Assembly (NCBI GenBank): GCA_008729055.1
Contig: SDUX01000004.1
Coordinates: 992,001-1,056,000, forward strand
Length of the DNA stretch: 64,000 nt
Direction: 5' to 3'
Origin: Pyropia haitanensis
Lineage: Eukaryota > Rhodophyta > Bangiophyceae > Bangiales > Bangiaceae
Shown: positions 20,424-30,877 of the stretch, in pieces
Layout: every line of letters begins with the position of its first letter
Position numbering within the stretch: position 1 is the stretch's first letter
Made by a program: the position numbers and the translations under genes
Notes under the pieces: model-generated
What the model saw: the letters and a program-made list of their open reading frames with translations, nothing else
Told to the model about the DNA's origin: nothing
Database searches by the model: none

Positions 20424-20839
20424 ATGATGGCGGCGGGCTTGCGGCGGCTGCCGTGGTGCGGCACAGAGCGGGAAGCGGCGGTGGCAGCTGTCGCGGCCTT
20501 CACAGGCCGTCACAGCAGGAGCGCACTTTTGCGTGGTATGACGCCCAAGAAGGAGGGCGCAGCGCCAGCCGCCACCCCGGTCGCTTGTCCAGGGAATGCG
20601 GAAGGCGCAGCCAGAGGAGACAGGGCCGTGAAAGAAGCATCGAGGATGGCCGCGAGCTACCGCGGCAAAGTCGCCGCCACCGTTGTTTGCTCACAACTCA
20701 ACGTTCTCAGTAAGTACATGGTTTACCACCTGATGTATTTACTAAGTTCTGCCAAACGTCTTCAGAGTATCGTTTCAATCATTTTCCGTTTGTCGTGCGT
20801 TTGCCAAAGTCGCCCCAAACCGCCGCGGCAATCCCATGA
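20424..20839 (+). CDS. Possible small spliced gene or 5' leader with a 56-bp intron
   Basis: At 20710-20765 there is a textbook mini-intron: donor GTAAGT, a TACTAAG branch-like motif at about 20739, and acceptor TTCAG. Splicing joins a plus frame starting at 20424 (MMAAGLRRLPWCGTEREAAV) to LKYRFNHFPFVVRLPKSPQ and a stop at 20839, giving roughly 119 residues of no recognised family. Alternatively the intron lies in the 5' untranslated region of the SANT/TFIIS gene that starts at about 21063. The intron is better supported than the protein. Confidence 0.35.
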
Positions 20840-21062
20840 CACCACTCGCTGTCACTCGTAGCACGGCTCCGTCCGCCACCTCCCCTACCCCCCCCCCCCC
20901 CGCCGGCAAGCGCCCGCCGTCAAGCGGCGCTCCCCCCAAGTCCGGTTGTGGCTGCGTCTCCAGGTGTCCCCCCCCGACGCGTCGCCACTCCCGCGCGTGC
21001 GCACGCGCGCGCGGCCGCGGGCGCGGCCGACCGTCGGGCGTTCCCCCCCCCCGGTGCCGCCC

Positions 21063-23107
21063 ATGGCGCGCCCGCCCGCCCGCGCGCCCGCCCGCCCGCC
21101 GTCTGCCGCGGCCGCCGCCGCCGCGGCGGCGGCGGTGGCGGCGCAGCCGGCGGCGGCGGCGGCGGCGCAGCCGGAGGGGGGGGCGGCGCTGTTCAAGACA
21201 GAGGGGGCGGCGGCGGCCGCGTCGGTGCCGACGCCGGCCGTAAAGGTGGACGCCGCGGCGGCCGCAGCAAAGGCGAGCGCGGCGTGGGGGGGGACGGCGG
21301 CGCGCGGCGCTGCCGCCGCCGCCGCCGGCGCCCCCTCCCCCGTCGATCCCCTCCCGCCCGTCTTTTGCGTCGTCACCCTGTCCGAGGCGGAGGTGGGCGC
21401 GGCGCTGGCGCCGCCGCCCCGCCCGCAGTCCCCTGCGCGGCACGCGACCGCGGCGGCGGCGGCGGCGGCGGCGGCGGGGGCGGCGACGGCGGCGGCGGGC
21501 GGCCCGCCGCCGCGGGCCACGGTGGACGGCGCGGCGGCCGCGTCGCGCGCCCCTTCCCCCGTGCGCCCCGGCGGCGGCAGCCCCCTCCCCCCCCGCGGCT
21601 CGCCGTTGACGCACACCCCCCCCCCCCCGGGGTGGCCGACGCGGCCGTGGCGGCCGCCGCCGCCGGCGGCCCGCGGCCGCTGCGAACCCCCCCGCGCCCG
21701 GCTCGAGCTCCCGCCGCGTCTGGACCGCCGCCGAGGCCGAGGCGCTCGCCACCGCCGTGCGGTCCCGCCGGTGGGGCGACTGGGCGGGCGTGTGGGCGGC
21801 GCTGGGCGGCCCGCCGCGGTCGCTGCGGGCGCTCCAAAAGAAGGCGTACAACCTGGCGGTGGGCGGCCAGCACCCGGCGGTCGCCGCGCGGTACGCCGCG
21901 TTTGTCGACGCGGGGGGGGCGGCGGGGGAGCGGTGGGCGGGGGGGGGGGCGGCCGGGGGGGGGGGTCGGCCGCGACCGCCGGGGGGGGGGGGGTGGGGGC
22001 AGCGGCGCTGGCTCATCGGCCGATGATGGCAGCTGGGGAGGAGGGGGAGGGAGAGGGGGGGGGGGCGGGGGGAGGGGGCGCCGACGCCGCCGGCCGGGGG
22101 GGTCGCCGCCCGCGGCGGCGGCGGCGGCCGGCCCGCCGCGCAAGCACCGCCGCCGGGCGGCCGCCGCGGCCGCGGTGGCCGCCCCCACCGCCGCGTCCCC
22201 GTCCTCGTCGGCGCCGTCGGAAGGCGGCGGTAGCGGCGGTGGCGACCGTGGTGGCCGGCGGCCGCGGCCGCGGTCGCTGTCGCCCGTCAGCAGCAGCGCC
22301 CTCTCCGCGTCGTCCGCGTCGAGCAGCGCCCTGTCGACGGGCTCGTCGGGGGTGGGCGTCGGCGTGCCGCCGCCGCGGCGGCTCGTCGCGCGGCGGCCGC
22401 GGCGGCTGGCGGCGGGGGGGGTGGAGGCGGCGGCGGTCCCGGCGCCGCCGCTGGGCCTGGACGCGCCCCGCGCCATGTCGGCCGCCTCGTCAGTGGCGAG
22501 CAGCGCCGCCTCGGCCGGCGCGTCGGCGTCGTCGGGCTCGTCTTCGTCGTCGCCGTCGTCGTCCGCCTCCTCCTCCTCCTCCCACCGGCCGACCTTTCCC
22601 TTCCCGCCGCCGCCGCCCACGCCCGTCGCCATGTCCGACGGCGAGATTGAGGAGCCGCCCCGCGCGGCCACGGCGGGCGACGCTGCCGGCGGCGGCGGCG
22701 ACGCCGACGGCGGCCCGTCGGCGGCGGCGGCCGCCGCGGCCGCCGACGCCGAGGACGCGCGGCCGCTGGCCCCCCCCGCCGCCGCCGCGCGGACCGCCCA
22801 CATGGACGCGTGGCTGGGCCCCTTCCCCCACCCCGCCCGCGCCTACCACACGCGCGTCACCCCCGCCGAGCGGGGCGGCACCCGCGCGGCGGTCGCCGCC
22901 GCGACGGGCCACGTCCGCGCCGCGCTGCGCGTCGAGGCGGCCGTCGCGGCGGCGGCGCCGTGGCGGGGGGCGTACCGGGAGGTGGCGCGGCGGCTGTACG
23001 CGGCGCTCCGGGGGGGGGAGGGGCTCTGCGCGGCGGTCGTGGGGGGGGCGGTGCGGCCAGAGGTGCTCGTGCATATGAGTGACGCGGAGCTGGCGGCGTG
23101 GCGGTGA
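21063..23107 (+). CDS. SANT/Myb-like protein with C-terminal TFIIS central-like domain
   Basis: The N-terminal part (MARPPARAPARPPSAAAA onward) is low complexity, with FKTEG and VFCVVTLSEAEVGA as its only distinctive words. After a C13 tract (21616-21628) the frame reads a SANT/Myb repeat: RRVWTAAEAEALATAV, RRWGDWAGVWAALGG, RSLRALQKKAYNL, with regularly spaced Trp. After G tracts near 21946-21990 the frame changes again to a long Ser/Pro/Ala region, then a C-terminal module (VRAALRVEAAVAAAAPW, YREVARRLYAALRG, LCAAVVGGAVRPEVLVHMSD) whose spacing matches the TFIIS central domain (TFS2M) and ends at MSDAELAAWR. This would be a chromatin or transcription-elongation factor in the nucleus. An in-frame ATG at 20946 is an alternative start. 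The link between the two domains relies on the two frame repairs. Confidence 0.6.
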
Positions 23108-23199
23108 GGCGGGGCGGGGGGGGGGGTGGGCGGGGGGGAAGGGGGGGGTGGACGCCTGTCTGGGTGGGGGTCGTGCCACACGCCGCCCGCGCCGCCCAC

Positions 23200-23570
23200 G
23201 CCCACGTCCTGTGAGGATGAAGCGGGGCGGTCCCCGCCGCGGCGGTCGCCTCCGTGACGGACCGCGTGGCCGTGACGCGTCGAGGCGGCGGTGGCGGCGG
23301 TGGCTCCGTGGCGGGTGGCGTACCCAGAGGGTGCACGCCGTCTGTGCGCGCCGCTGCGGGGACGTTGGCGGCTGCGGGCTGCTGGCGGCGGCTACGGGCG
23401 GTGGTGGGTGCGGCGGCGTCGCGCCAGAGGTGCTCGTGCTCTGCTGAGCGACGCGGCGCTGTCGGCGTAGCGGTGAGGCACGACGGCGGCGGCGCTGCCG
23501 TGCTGGGGGGCGTACCGGGAGGCGGTCGTGTCCGTGGCGGTGGTGGGACCCACTGCCGGGCGACGTCCGT
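23200..23570 (+). pseudogene. Decayed tandem copies of the TFIIS-like 3' end
   Basis: Sequence from about 23245 to 23475 aligns with 22890-23107: shared words include ggcgtcgaggcggc-like, gtggcg, ggcgtacc, gccagaggtgctcgtgc and the closing gcgtagcggtgaggc against gcgtggcggtgaggc. The copy carries several stops and indels. A second partial copy follows at about 23490-23550 (ggggcgtaccgggaggcg). Neither has an open frame through the domain. Confidence 0.6.
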
Positions 23571-24356
23571 TCTGCCACCGCTCAGGCAAGCACGTTACTG
23601 GCTGCCTTTGCCTGTCGGTCGCCGCGGTTGGGAGGACAGGGGTCGCTGTCTTGGAGGGGGTGCACCAATGTCGCTGCGACGCACCCCCGGCTGACATCCA
23701 TCCAGCACCTGAGCGGAGTTTTCCGTCGGGCGTCTCCACCTGTGTCCGTCACCACGACCGGAAGCAGTGGCCGCTGCCGTAGAGGCCAGTGCAGCGGGAG
23801 GCGTGCACCGTCCGTGACCCTGCGCCCCACTGCCGTCCGACGGCCAACAGCTGTGGGTGGCTTGTTGTTTTTGGTCGTCCCTTCACCCGCCGCTGTAGCC
23901 GGGGGAAGGTCGACTGGCGCCGCGTCTTGGTATGGGCGCGCCCGTGGTCGTGGGCTCCCCCCGCCGCCTGGTCGCCTCGACGGCCACGTGGATCGACGCA
24001 CCGTATGAGCACGAGCAGTTCAGCGTTTTGGAACCTCATTGTACTTGAACAGGGTGCCGACGCTTCAATCGTATCTATTGGTCCGTCCCGTGGGGGGCCA
24101 CAATGGTCGCACAATCGAGATACCGTACGCCCTTCTGGGGTATGCGTCGCTCGGCTGGTCGACCTTCGCCGATGCAATGGGGTTCCCGCGTTGACCGCTC
24201 GGCACCCCATTGGCCGTGTGCTCGCCGGCCACCAGCCGCACTTGGCCCCGCCGCGGCGCCGCTGCGCCGTCGCGGCAACGGGCACCCCCTCCTCGACGCC
24301 TCCCGGGAGGGGGGGGGATCCGCGGGACCGTTGACCTCCCGCGACGATCGCACAAG

Positions 24357-24398
<42 letters not shown>

Positions 24399-24882
24399 AC
24401 CGCCGCCACCCCCTCTCGGAAGCACACAGATTGGGGGAGGGCGCGCCCGCGAAGCACACAGGCCCGGCCGGGCCACAGCCCCAAATGTGACGTCGGCCGA
24501 GGTTGGCCCCACCGCGCGCCGCTCGCGTCGTGCGGCCGCGAGGCGCATCGCTCCGGCGCAGTGAATGGGGCGGCGGCGGGCCGCCGCGCCTTGGTCCGTG
24601 CCGGGCCCGCTGCGCTGGTGGCGGTCGTGGTCCCCGCCGCCCGCCCGTCGAGGTGACCCTCCCCTCGCTCGCCCCCGCGTACGCCACCCACCGGCGCTAT
24701 CACTCCTCCGCCTTTCATCCCCTCTCCCCTGCCCCCCCCCCCCCCGCCCCCCCCTCCCATTGTCCCCCCCGTTTCCTCCACTCGCCGCCTTGGACCTGTC
24801 TCGGCTGGCGGCGTCTGTGCATTGTCGGCGGTAGCAGGCGTGCGGCGGCCGAGCAGCCACTCCCCCCCCCTCCTGGGTAGAG
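23571..24882. other. Gap before the HAT-repeat gene
   Basis: Mixed sequence; 23580-24250 has lower GC than the genes around it. A minus frame of 312 codons (24687-23749) and shorter plus frames have no recognisable domain. A (CCG)n tract lies at 24360-24410. The last 200 bases before 24883 are a pyrimidine-rich leader consistent with the promoter and 5' untranslated region of the next gene. Confidence 0.4.
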
Positions 24883-25503
24883 ATGGAGCGCGCGCGGTCC
24901 TGGCCGCCGCCCAACCCCCCCCCCACGCCCATGGCGTTTGTGCCCGCCCCTCACCAGCTCGCCCTTGGCAGGCGCCACCGCCCCGCCCGCGCCGCCGCGG
25001 CCGCCGTCGGCGGGCGCGCCTTTGTGGCGGGCGCCGGCGGCGTCGTCGGCGGCCGCGGCGCGTGCTCGGTTCCCCGCGGCGGCGCCACGCATCTGCGTGC
25101 CGTCGCGGCGGCGGGAGCAGCTGGCAGTGGTGGTGGCAGTGGCGGCGGCGGTGGTGATGGCGGTGGCGGCGGCGGCGGTAGTGTCGTGGGCGGCCGCGGC
25201 CACGGTGGGGGGGGGGGCGGCTCGTTGCGCGCCGCCGGCGTGCGTGCGGCGGTGCCCGCAGCGGCGGCGGGGGCGGGCGCGGGGGTGGGGCCGACCGCGC
25301 GGCGGCCGCCGCCAGCGTCGCTGCCGTCGCCGGCGGCACCGCCGCCCGTGGCGGCGGTGCGGCGGCAGCGGGCCGCCACCCCGGCCGCCGCCGCGGCGGC
25401 TGCCGGTGGGCGTGCCGCCACCGCCGCTGCTGCTGCCACGGGTGGTCGTCGCGCGGTCAGGGCGGGCCGAGGCGGCGGTGGCGGCGGTGGCGGCGGCGGC
25501 GGC

Positions 25504-25541
<38 letters not shown>

Positions 25542-28083
25542 GGCCGGCGCGACTCGCCGGCAGGTGCGGTCGCTCTATGACCGGGCACGGGCGTGTGAGC
25601 GGGCGGGGTCGCTGGCGGAAGCGCGGGCGCTGCTCGTCGAGTGCCTCCGCCTGGACCGCGGCGACGCGCACTCGTGGCTGGCGCTGGCGCGGCTGGAGGC
25701 GCGCGTCGCGGGGCTCGCGGCGGGTCGGCCGGGGGTGGTGGACACGAGGGGGCAGCCGGACGACCCGGCGGGTGGCTCCGCGCCGCTGGCGCCTGCGAGT
25801 GGGGCTGCGGGGGGGAATGGTGCCGGTGCGGCTGCCACGACGGCGGCCACGGCCGTCGAGGGTGACGCTGCAGTAGCGGGCAGGGCGGCGGCCGCCCCCG
25901 CGAATGGCACAGCGAATGGCACGGCCGCCGCCGCCGCCGCCGCGGCCGCTGTCGACGGGCGTGGCCTCGACGTGGCCGCCACCGCACGGCGGCTGTTTGC
26001 CGAAGGCCTCGCCGAGTGCCCCGACAACGTGCACCTGCTGCAGGCTTGGGCGGTGCTGGAGCACCGGTGCGGCAACAATGACGCCGCTCGGGAGCTGTTT
26101 GCCCGCGGCCTCCGCCTCTCCCCGGACAATGCGTACGTGTGCCAGGCGTGGGGGCTGCTGGAGCAGCGGACGGGCAACACTGCCGCGGCGCGGGCGCTCT
26201 TTGAGCGCTCCGTCGCGCTGCGGCCGCAGCGGGAGGTGTGCTCCGCGTGGGCGATCCTCGAGGCGCGGGAGGGCAACTACGTGCGCGCGCGGGAGCTCTT
26301 CCAGATGGGCCTCGCCGACGCGCCCGGCGCTGGGGGGGAGGGCGGCGGCACCGCCACCCCCGCCACCGCCGCCGCCGCCGCCGCGGTGGCATCGACGCCG
26401 CGGCAGGCCGCGGCGGCGGCCACCCTCCTCCGCGCGTGGGCCGACATGGAGGAGCGGGCGGGGGACGTGCCCCGTGCGCGGGCGCTGCTCGTGCGCGCGC
26501 TCGGCACGCACCGGGGCCAGAGCGCGACGCACGTGGCGCTGGGCAAGCTGGAAGCCCGTGGCGGCAATACAGCGCGCGCGCGGGAGCTCCTCTACGCCGC
26601 CCTCTCCATGGACGCCACCCCCCCGGCGGCGGCCTACCACGCAGTGGCGCAGCTCGAGGCGACCTCTTTTGGCGACGTTGCCGCCGCGCGGGAGCTGCTG
26701 CTGGCGGGCCACACGGCGCACCCGCGGGACTCGGTGCTCCTCCAGTCGCTGGGCATGCTCGAGACACGCGCGGGCAACCGGGAGGCCGCGCGCGACTACT
26801 TTCGCCGCTCCGTGTCGGCGGCGCCCACCGCCGCGGCGTTTGTCGCGTGGGCGCTCCTTGAGGCTGCCGACGGCGCGACGGCCGCGGCGGTGGACCTCTT
26901 TGAGCGGGCGCTCGCGTCGGACCCACGCCACGGCCCGGCGTACAATGCGTACGGGGCGCTCGAAGCGCGGCGGGGCCGCCTCGACGCGGCGCGCGCGGTC
27001 TTTGACCGCGGCCTCGACGCGGGCGCGTCCGTGTCGGTACTCCACGGGTATGGGCAGCTGGAGCTCAAGCTGGGCCGCGTCGACCGCGCGCGCGCCCTCT
27101 TCCGGCGTGGCGTCACGTGCACGCGCGAGGACACGAGCTACGTGTGGCACTCGTGGGGGATGCTCGAGCTGCACGCCGACCCGGGCCAGGGGGGGCGCGG
27201 CGCCGCCGCCGCGGCGGCCGTCTTTGCCGACGGCCTCCGGCGGTATCCGCGCAACTCGCAGCTGCTGGTGGGGGCGGCGCTCGCGGCGGTCGCGTCTGCG
27301 CAGCGGGGGGGGGACGCGGGCGGTGGGAGTGGTGGTGGTGGTGGTGGCGTGGGCGGCGACGGGGAGGGAGGGGAGGCGGGGCCACCGCCTGCCAATAATT
27401 GGGGCGGCGGGCGTGGCGGAGGCGGCGGTGGCGGCGGCGGCGGCCCCGCCCCGCCGGCATCACCCCCGCTGTCGCCGTCGCCCATGCCGTCGGCAGCGGC
27501 AGGCGCCCCCCGTCCAGCCCCATCGATGGTGTCGGTGGGGAGCGCTGGTGGCGCGTCGGACGGTGCCGGCGAGACGGCGGTCACTGACGACGCGTCCCCC
27601 CCCCTTTCCCCCCTGGCAGCGGCCGACGCTCGGGCGCGGGCGCTGTTCAAGCGCGCCGTCGCGGCGGACCCCGCGCACCCCCACGGCTGGCAGGCGTGGG
27701 GCGTCTTTGAGCTCCGCCGTGGCCGCCCCGACGCGGCGCGCGCGCTCTTCCGCCGCGGCCTCCGCCACAGCCCCGGCCACGGGGCGCTGTGGCAGGCGTG
27801 GGGCGTCCTCGAGGCCGCCACTGGCGACGCGGCGCGCGCGCGCCAGCTGTACGCGCGGGGCGTTGCCGCCGCGCCGGGCCACATTCACCTTCGCCAGGCG
27901 TGGGCGGTGCTCGAGGCGCGCAGCGGCAACCGCGACCGCGCGGCGCGGCTGCTGGAGGACGCGCTCGCGCGGGACGCGAGCCACGGCGCGGTGTGGAACG
28001 CGCTCACCGCGCTCTACGCGCCGCACATGGGGGGCGGGGCCGCGGCCGCGGCGGGGAGCGGGGGGGGGCGGGTGGTGGGATGA

Positions 28084-28114
<31 letters not shown>

Positions 28115-28664
28115 CTATGGTGGCGGCGGCTATGGTGGCGGCGGCAGCGCTGGGGACGGCGCCCTCCCGTCGGCGGCGACGTCGTCAGTCGACGCGGCGC
28201 GCGCCGTCTACCGGCGGGGCCTCGCCAACGCGCCGCAGCACGCGCCGCTGTACCGGACGGCCGGCGAGATTGAGGCGGTGGCGGGCAACGCCAAGGCCGC
28301 GCGCGCGCTCTTCCGTGAGGGCCTCCGCCGCGACCCGGCGCACGCGCCGCTGTACCACGCGCTCGCCAAGCTGGAAGCCCGCTACGGCAACGTTGGCGCG
28401 CTCGCCGCGCTCGCCGCCGAGGCCGAGGCCGCGTGTGGGGCGGGCGGCCGCGCCGTCGCGGACGGGGTGGGGGGGGACGCCGCGGCGACGGCGGCGGCGG
28501 GCGCCGCGGCGGACAGCACCCCGGTCGCCGCCCGGGGGGGGCGCGCCAGGGGGAGGGGCGCCGACGGTGGCGGCGGGGGCGGCGGGTTTGGCGCGTTTGG
28601 CGTGGACGCCGCGCCCGCGGCGGGGGGGGGGTGGGCGACGATGGGCGGGATGATGGGGGGATGA
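24883..28664 (+). CDS. Plastid HAT-repeat RNA-maturation protein (HCF107/Mbb1 family)
   Basis: A frame of 1,066 codons continuing past a G9 tract (28060-28068) in another frame to 28664, about 1,260 residues. Two starts are plausible: 24883, or 24931 (MAFVPAPHQLALGRRHR), which reads like a plastid transit peptide rich in Ala/Arg. From about residue 225 the protein is a series of HAT (half-a-TPR) repeats with the pattern W..W..LE...GN...AR.LF..G: for example AWAVLEHRCGNNDAARELF, AWGLLEQRTGNTAAARALF, AWAVLEARSGNRDRAARLL. This matches HCF107 and Chlamydomonas Mbb1, which bind the 5' end of psbH/psbB transcripts and stabilise or activate them in the chloroplast. Two Gly/Ser/Pro-rich inserts (near 25470-25550 and 27300-27600) interrupt the solenoid. 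Which RNA is bound cannot be told from sequence. Confidence 0.88.
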
Positions 28665-28929
28665 CCGCGGCGGGGCTGGGGAGCTTGGCGACGGTGCCGC
28701 GCCTGTTTTGATGGACCTTTTTGGGGAGGCGGTGGGGGGGGTGGAGGGTCGGGGGGGGGGGTCGGTGGCCTGTGTATTGTGGATCCGGCGCGCAGCGCCA
28801 TAGATTATTACTTCCATGCGTTGTTTTTATTGTTTGCTTGGTCGGGCATGGCGCGTCCGTTACAGGCGGCACCCTCTGTGGGTACGACGGGCGGGGGGCG
28901 TGGGCGACTGCCACTACCGGCATGGACCC

Positions 28930-29602
28930 CTACGCGATGGGGTTCTCCTTGGGTGCCGCTGGCGGCGGCGGCGGCGCCGCCTTGACTGTGGGCACTGTCA
29001 TCGTCAGCACCCCGTCCTTGACCGCCGTCCGGATGCGGCCCGTGGCCGCTGCGTCCGCGTCGGCGGCCAGCCGCAGCGTGCGTGCAATCGTGCCGTACGC
29101 AAGCTCACTGCGGCGGTTGCGCATGGCCGCTGCCGGCGTGGGAGCCGCAGCGTTTGCCGTCGTGTGGTTCGTTTCGGCCGGCGGGGCCTTGGTCCCACGC
29201 ACCACGAGCACCAGGTCGACGGCGTGGAGCGCGGTATTGACGTCCCGCCCGACGTCGGGTACATCCAGCAGGTACACGTACGCGTCGGCCGTCCCTGCCC
29301 GCTCAGCCCGCGGCGAGAGGGGGACGGGCAGAGGAGCCCAAGCGCAGCGCAGCTGCTAGCTGCGTGAGGATTGGGGAGAAGGGAGGACCGAAGGGGGACG
29401 GTGAGCGCCCGCTCACAGGCTGCCTACACGCTGCTAGCTGGGCCGTGAGCTCGGCCTCACCCAGCGGGGCCGCTGGGCCACGCTTGGCCGCCGTTTCCGT
29501 GTAGTCTATTTTCCTCGCCGCCCGCTCTGAGAGTAACCGATGCCTTCTTTCTCCCCCCCGGTTGCTGCGGCGGCCAGCTGGCCCGAGCACGCAGTGGCTC
29601 AT
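28930..29602 (-). CDS. Small heat-shock protein (HSP20/alpha-crystallin), one short intron
   Basis: The alpha-crystallin core is clear on minus: AYVYLLDVPDVGRDVNTAL, LVLVVRGTKAP, SELAYGTIARTLRLAAD, and the closing strand KDGVLTMTVPTVKA. The beta-strand pattern and the GVL motif (here DGVLTMTVP) are hallmarks of this ATP-independent chaperone family. The frame is closed by a stop upstream at about 29356; a GTGAGC donor (29416) and a CAG acceptor (29353) would remove a 64-bp intron and join an upstream exon reading RKIDYTETAAKRGPAAPLGE and AELTAQLAACRQP. The start at 29602 is only the nearest ATG in that frame and is uncertain. Without the usual C-terminal IXI motif, oligomer assembly may be unusual. 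Confidence 0.72.
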
Positions 29603-30877
29603 GGCGACCGCGGCGGAGAAACCGGCGGCTGTAGGTGGACAAGTGCGTACCCCACCCCCCCCCGCCGGCAACCCCGTTCGACCGCGGCGGCTGCCTCCTC
29701 TTGGGGACGGCCCCCGCGTCGACGGCTTCCGCCACTGCCGCCCGTGTGCTGCGCTGTGGGCCAAAAGTACAGCAGCGCGAAAAGTTCGCCACGTGCCAGT
29801 GTGCGCCATCGGCTGACAGTACCCCTCTTGCGGTTGTCAGGGCCGCTGCGCCCGACGCCACACGCCCACTTCCGCGCGGCGATGGAAAATCGGTGCAACC
29901 GTCAACGGCAGCCGCCCACCACTGGTCACCGTGCGGGGGGGGCGGCCCACTCTCCGCCAACGCCACTGGCAGTCCCGCCTCTGCTTTGTACTTGCGCGCT
30001 TGGCGGAAGACACTGCGCGCGACGGTGTGGACGTGCGCGCGAGCAGCGGCTGTGCTGCCAGCGGTCATTGCGTGGCGGAGGCGGTGGGGGCGGCACCACC
30101 GCGGCACGCTTGCTTGGGCGCTGGGCGTGGAGGGGTGCCGTGTCCGTTCCGTCGGCCGCTTGCCGTCCTGTCGCCTGCCGTTCCCCAGCCGTCGCTTTCG
30201 TCCCCCTCCCTCCCACCCCCTCGTCCGTGCGCTCCGTCCATGACCGCCGGCCGCCGCTGTCACGCTGTGCCGCCGCCGGGACGCCGCCCCCCATCCCCGC
30301 CGCCGCGGCCGACGCTGCCGCCGCCACCGCCGCCGCTGCTGACGCGGTCGGTGCTGCTGCCGGCACCGTCCGCGGCGCCATGGACCCGCCCGGCCGGGCG
30401 CGGCGGCGCGGCGGCGGCGGAAGAGGGGGTGGCGGTGGCGGTGGCGGTGGCGGTGGCGGTGACGGTCGCGATGGCGGTGGCGGCGACGCCGGCGTCGGCG
30501 GCTGCTGCCGTCGCCACCGCCCGCCCCCCCGCGGTAGGCGGGGGGCCTCGGTTGCAGCGGCGGCGGCGGCGGCTGCCGCCGCCACTCTCCTCCTCGTACT
30601 GCTGCTGGCTGAGCGTGGCGGGGGTGTACCAACCGACGGGCTCCACGCGGGGGTGGGGCGTCGTGTAACGGGCGGCGTGGCTGCCGTGGTGCGGGCCGTC
30701 CGCGGCGGCGGCGGCGGCGGTGTCGGCGGCAGCTTTCGCGCCCGCGTCGCTGGTAGGGCCGCTGCCACGGGCGCTGCCGGTGCCGATAGCAATAGCGACG
30801 GCGTGGGCGCCCGCGTTGCAGATAGGTCCGCCGTCGAGGGCGCTGCTGTCGGTGGCGGCGGCGTCAGCACTGGTGGT
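29603..30877. other. Divergent region upstream of HSP20 and carrier genes
   Basis: Lies between the heat-shock gene (minus) and the carrier gene (plus). It is open in several frames with Pro/Arg/Gly composition. An in-frame ATG for the carrier occurs at 30380, so 30380-30877 could be an N-terminal extension. On minus around 30600-30700 a frame reads TTPHPRVEPVGWYTPATL, which looks protein-like and is unexplained. Confidence 0.4.

Noticed and set aside
29540..30379. Very long N-terminal extension of the carrier protein
   Set aside because: The frame is open, but its composition is mixed and it overlaps the HSP20 promoter region; carriers start shortly before the first repeat.
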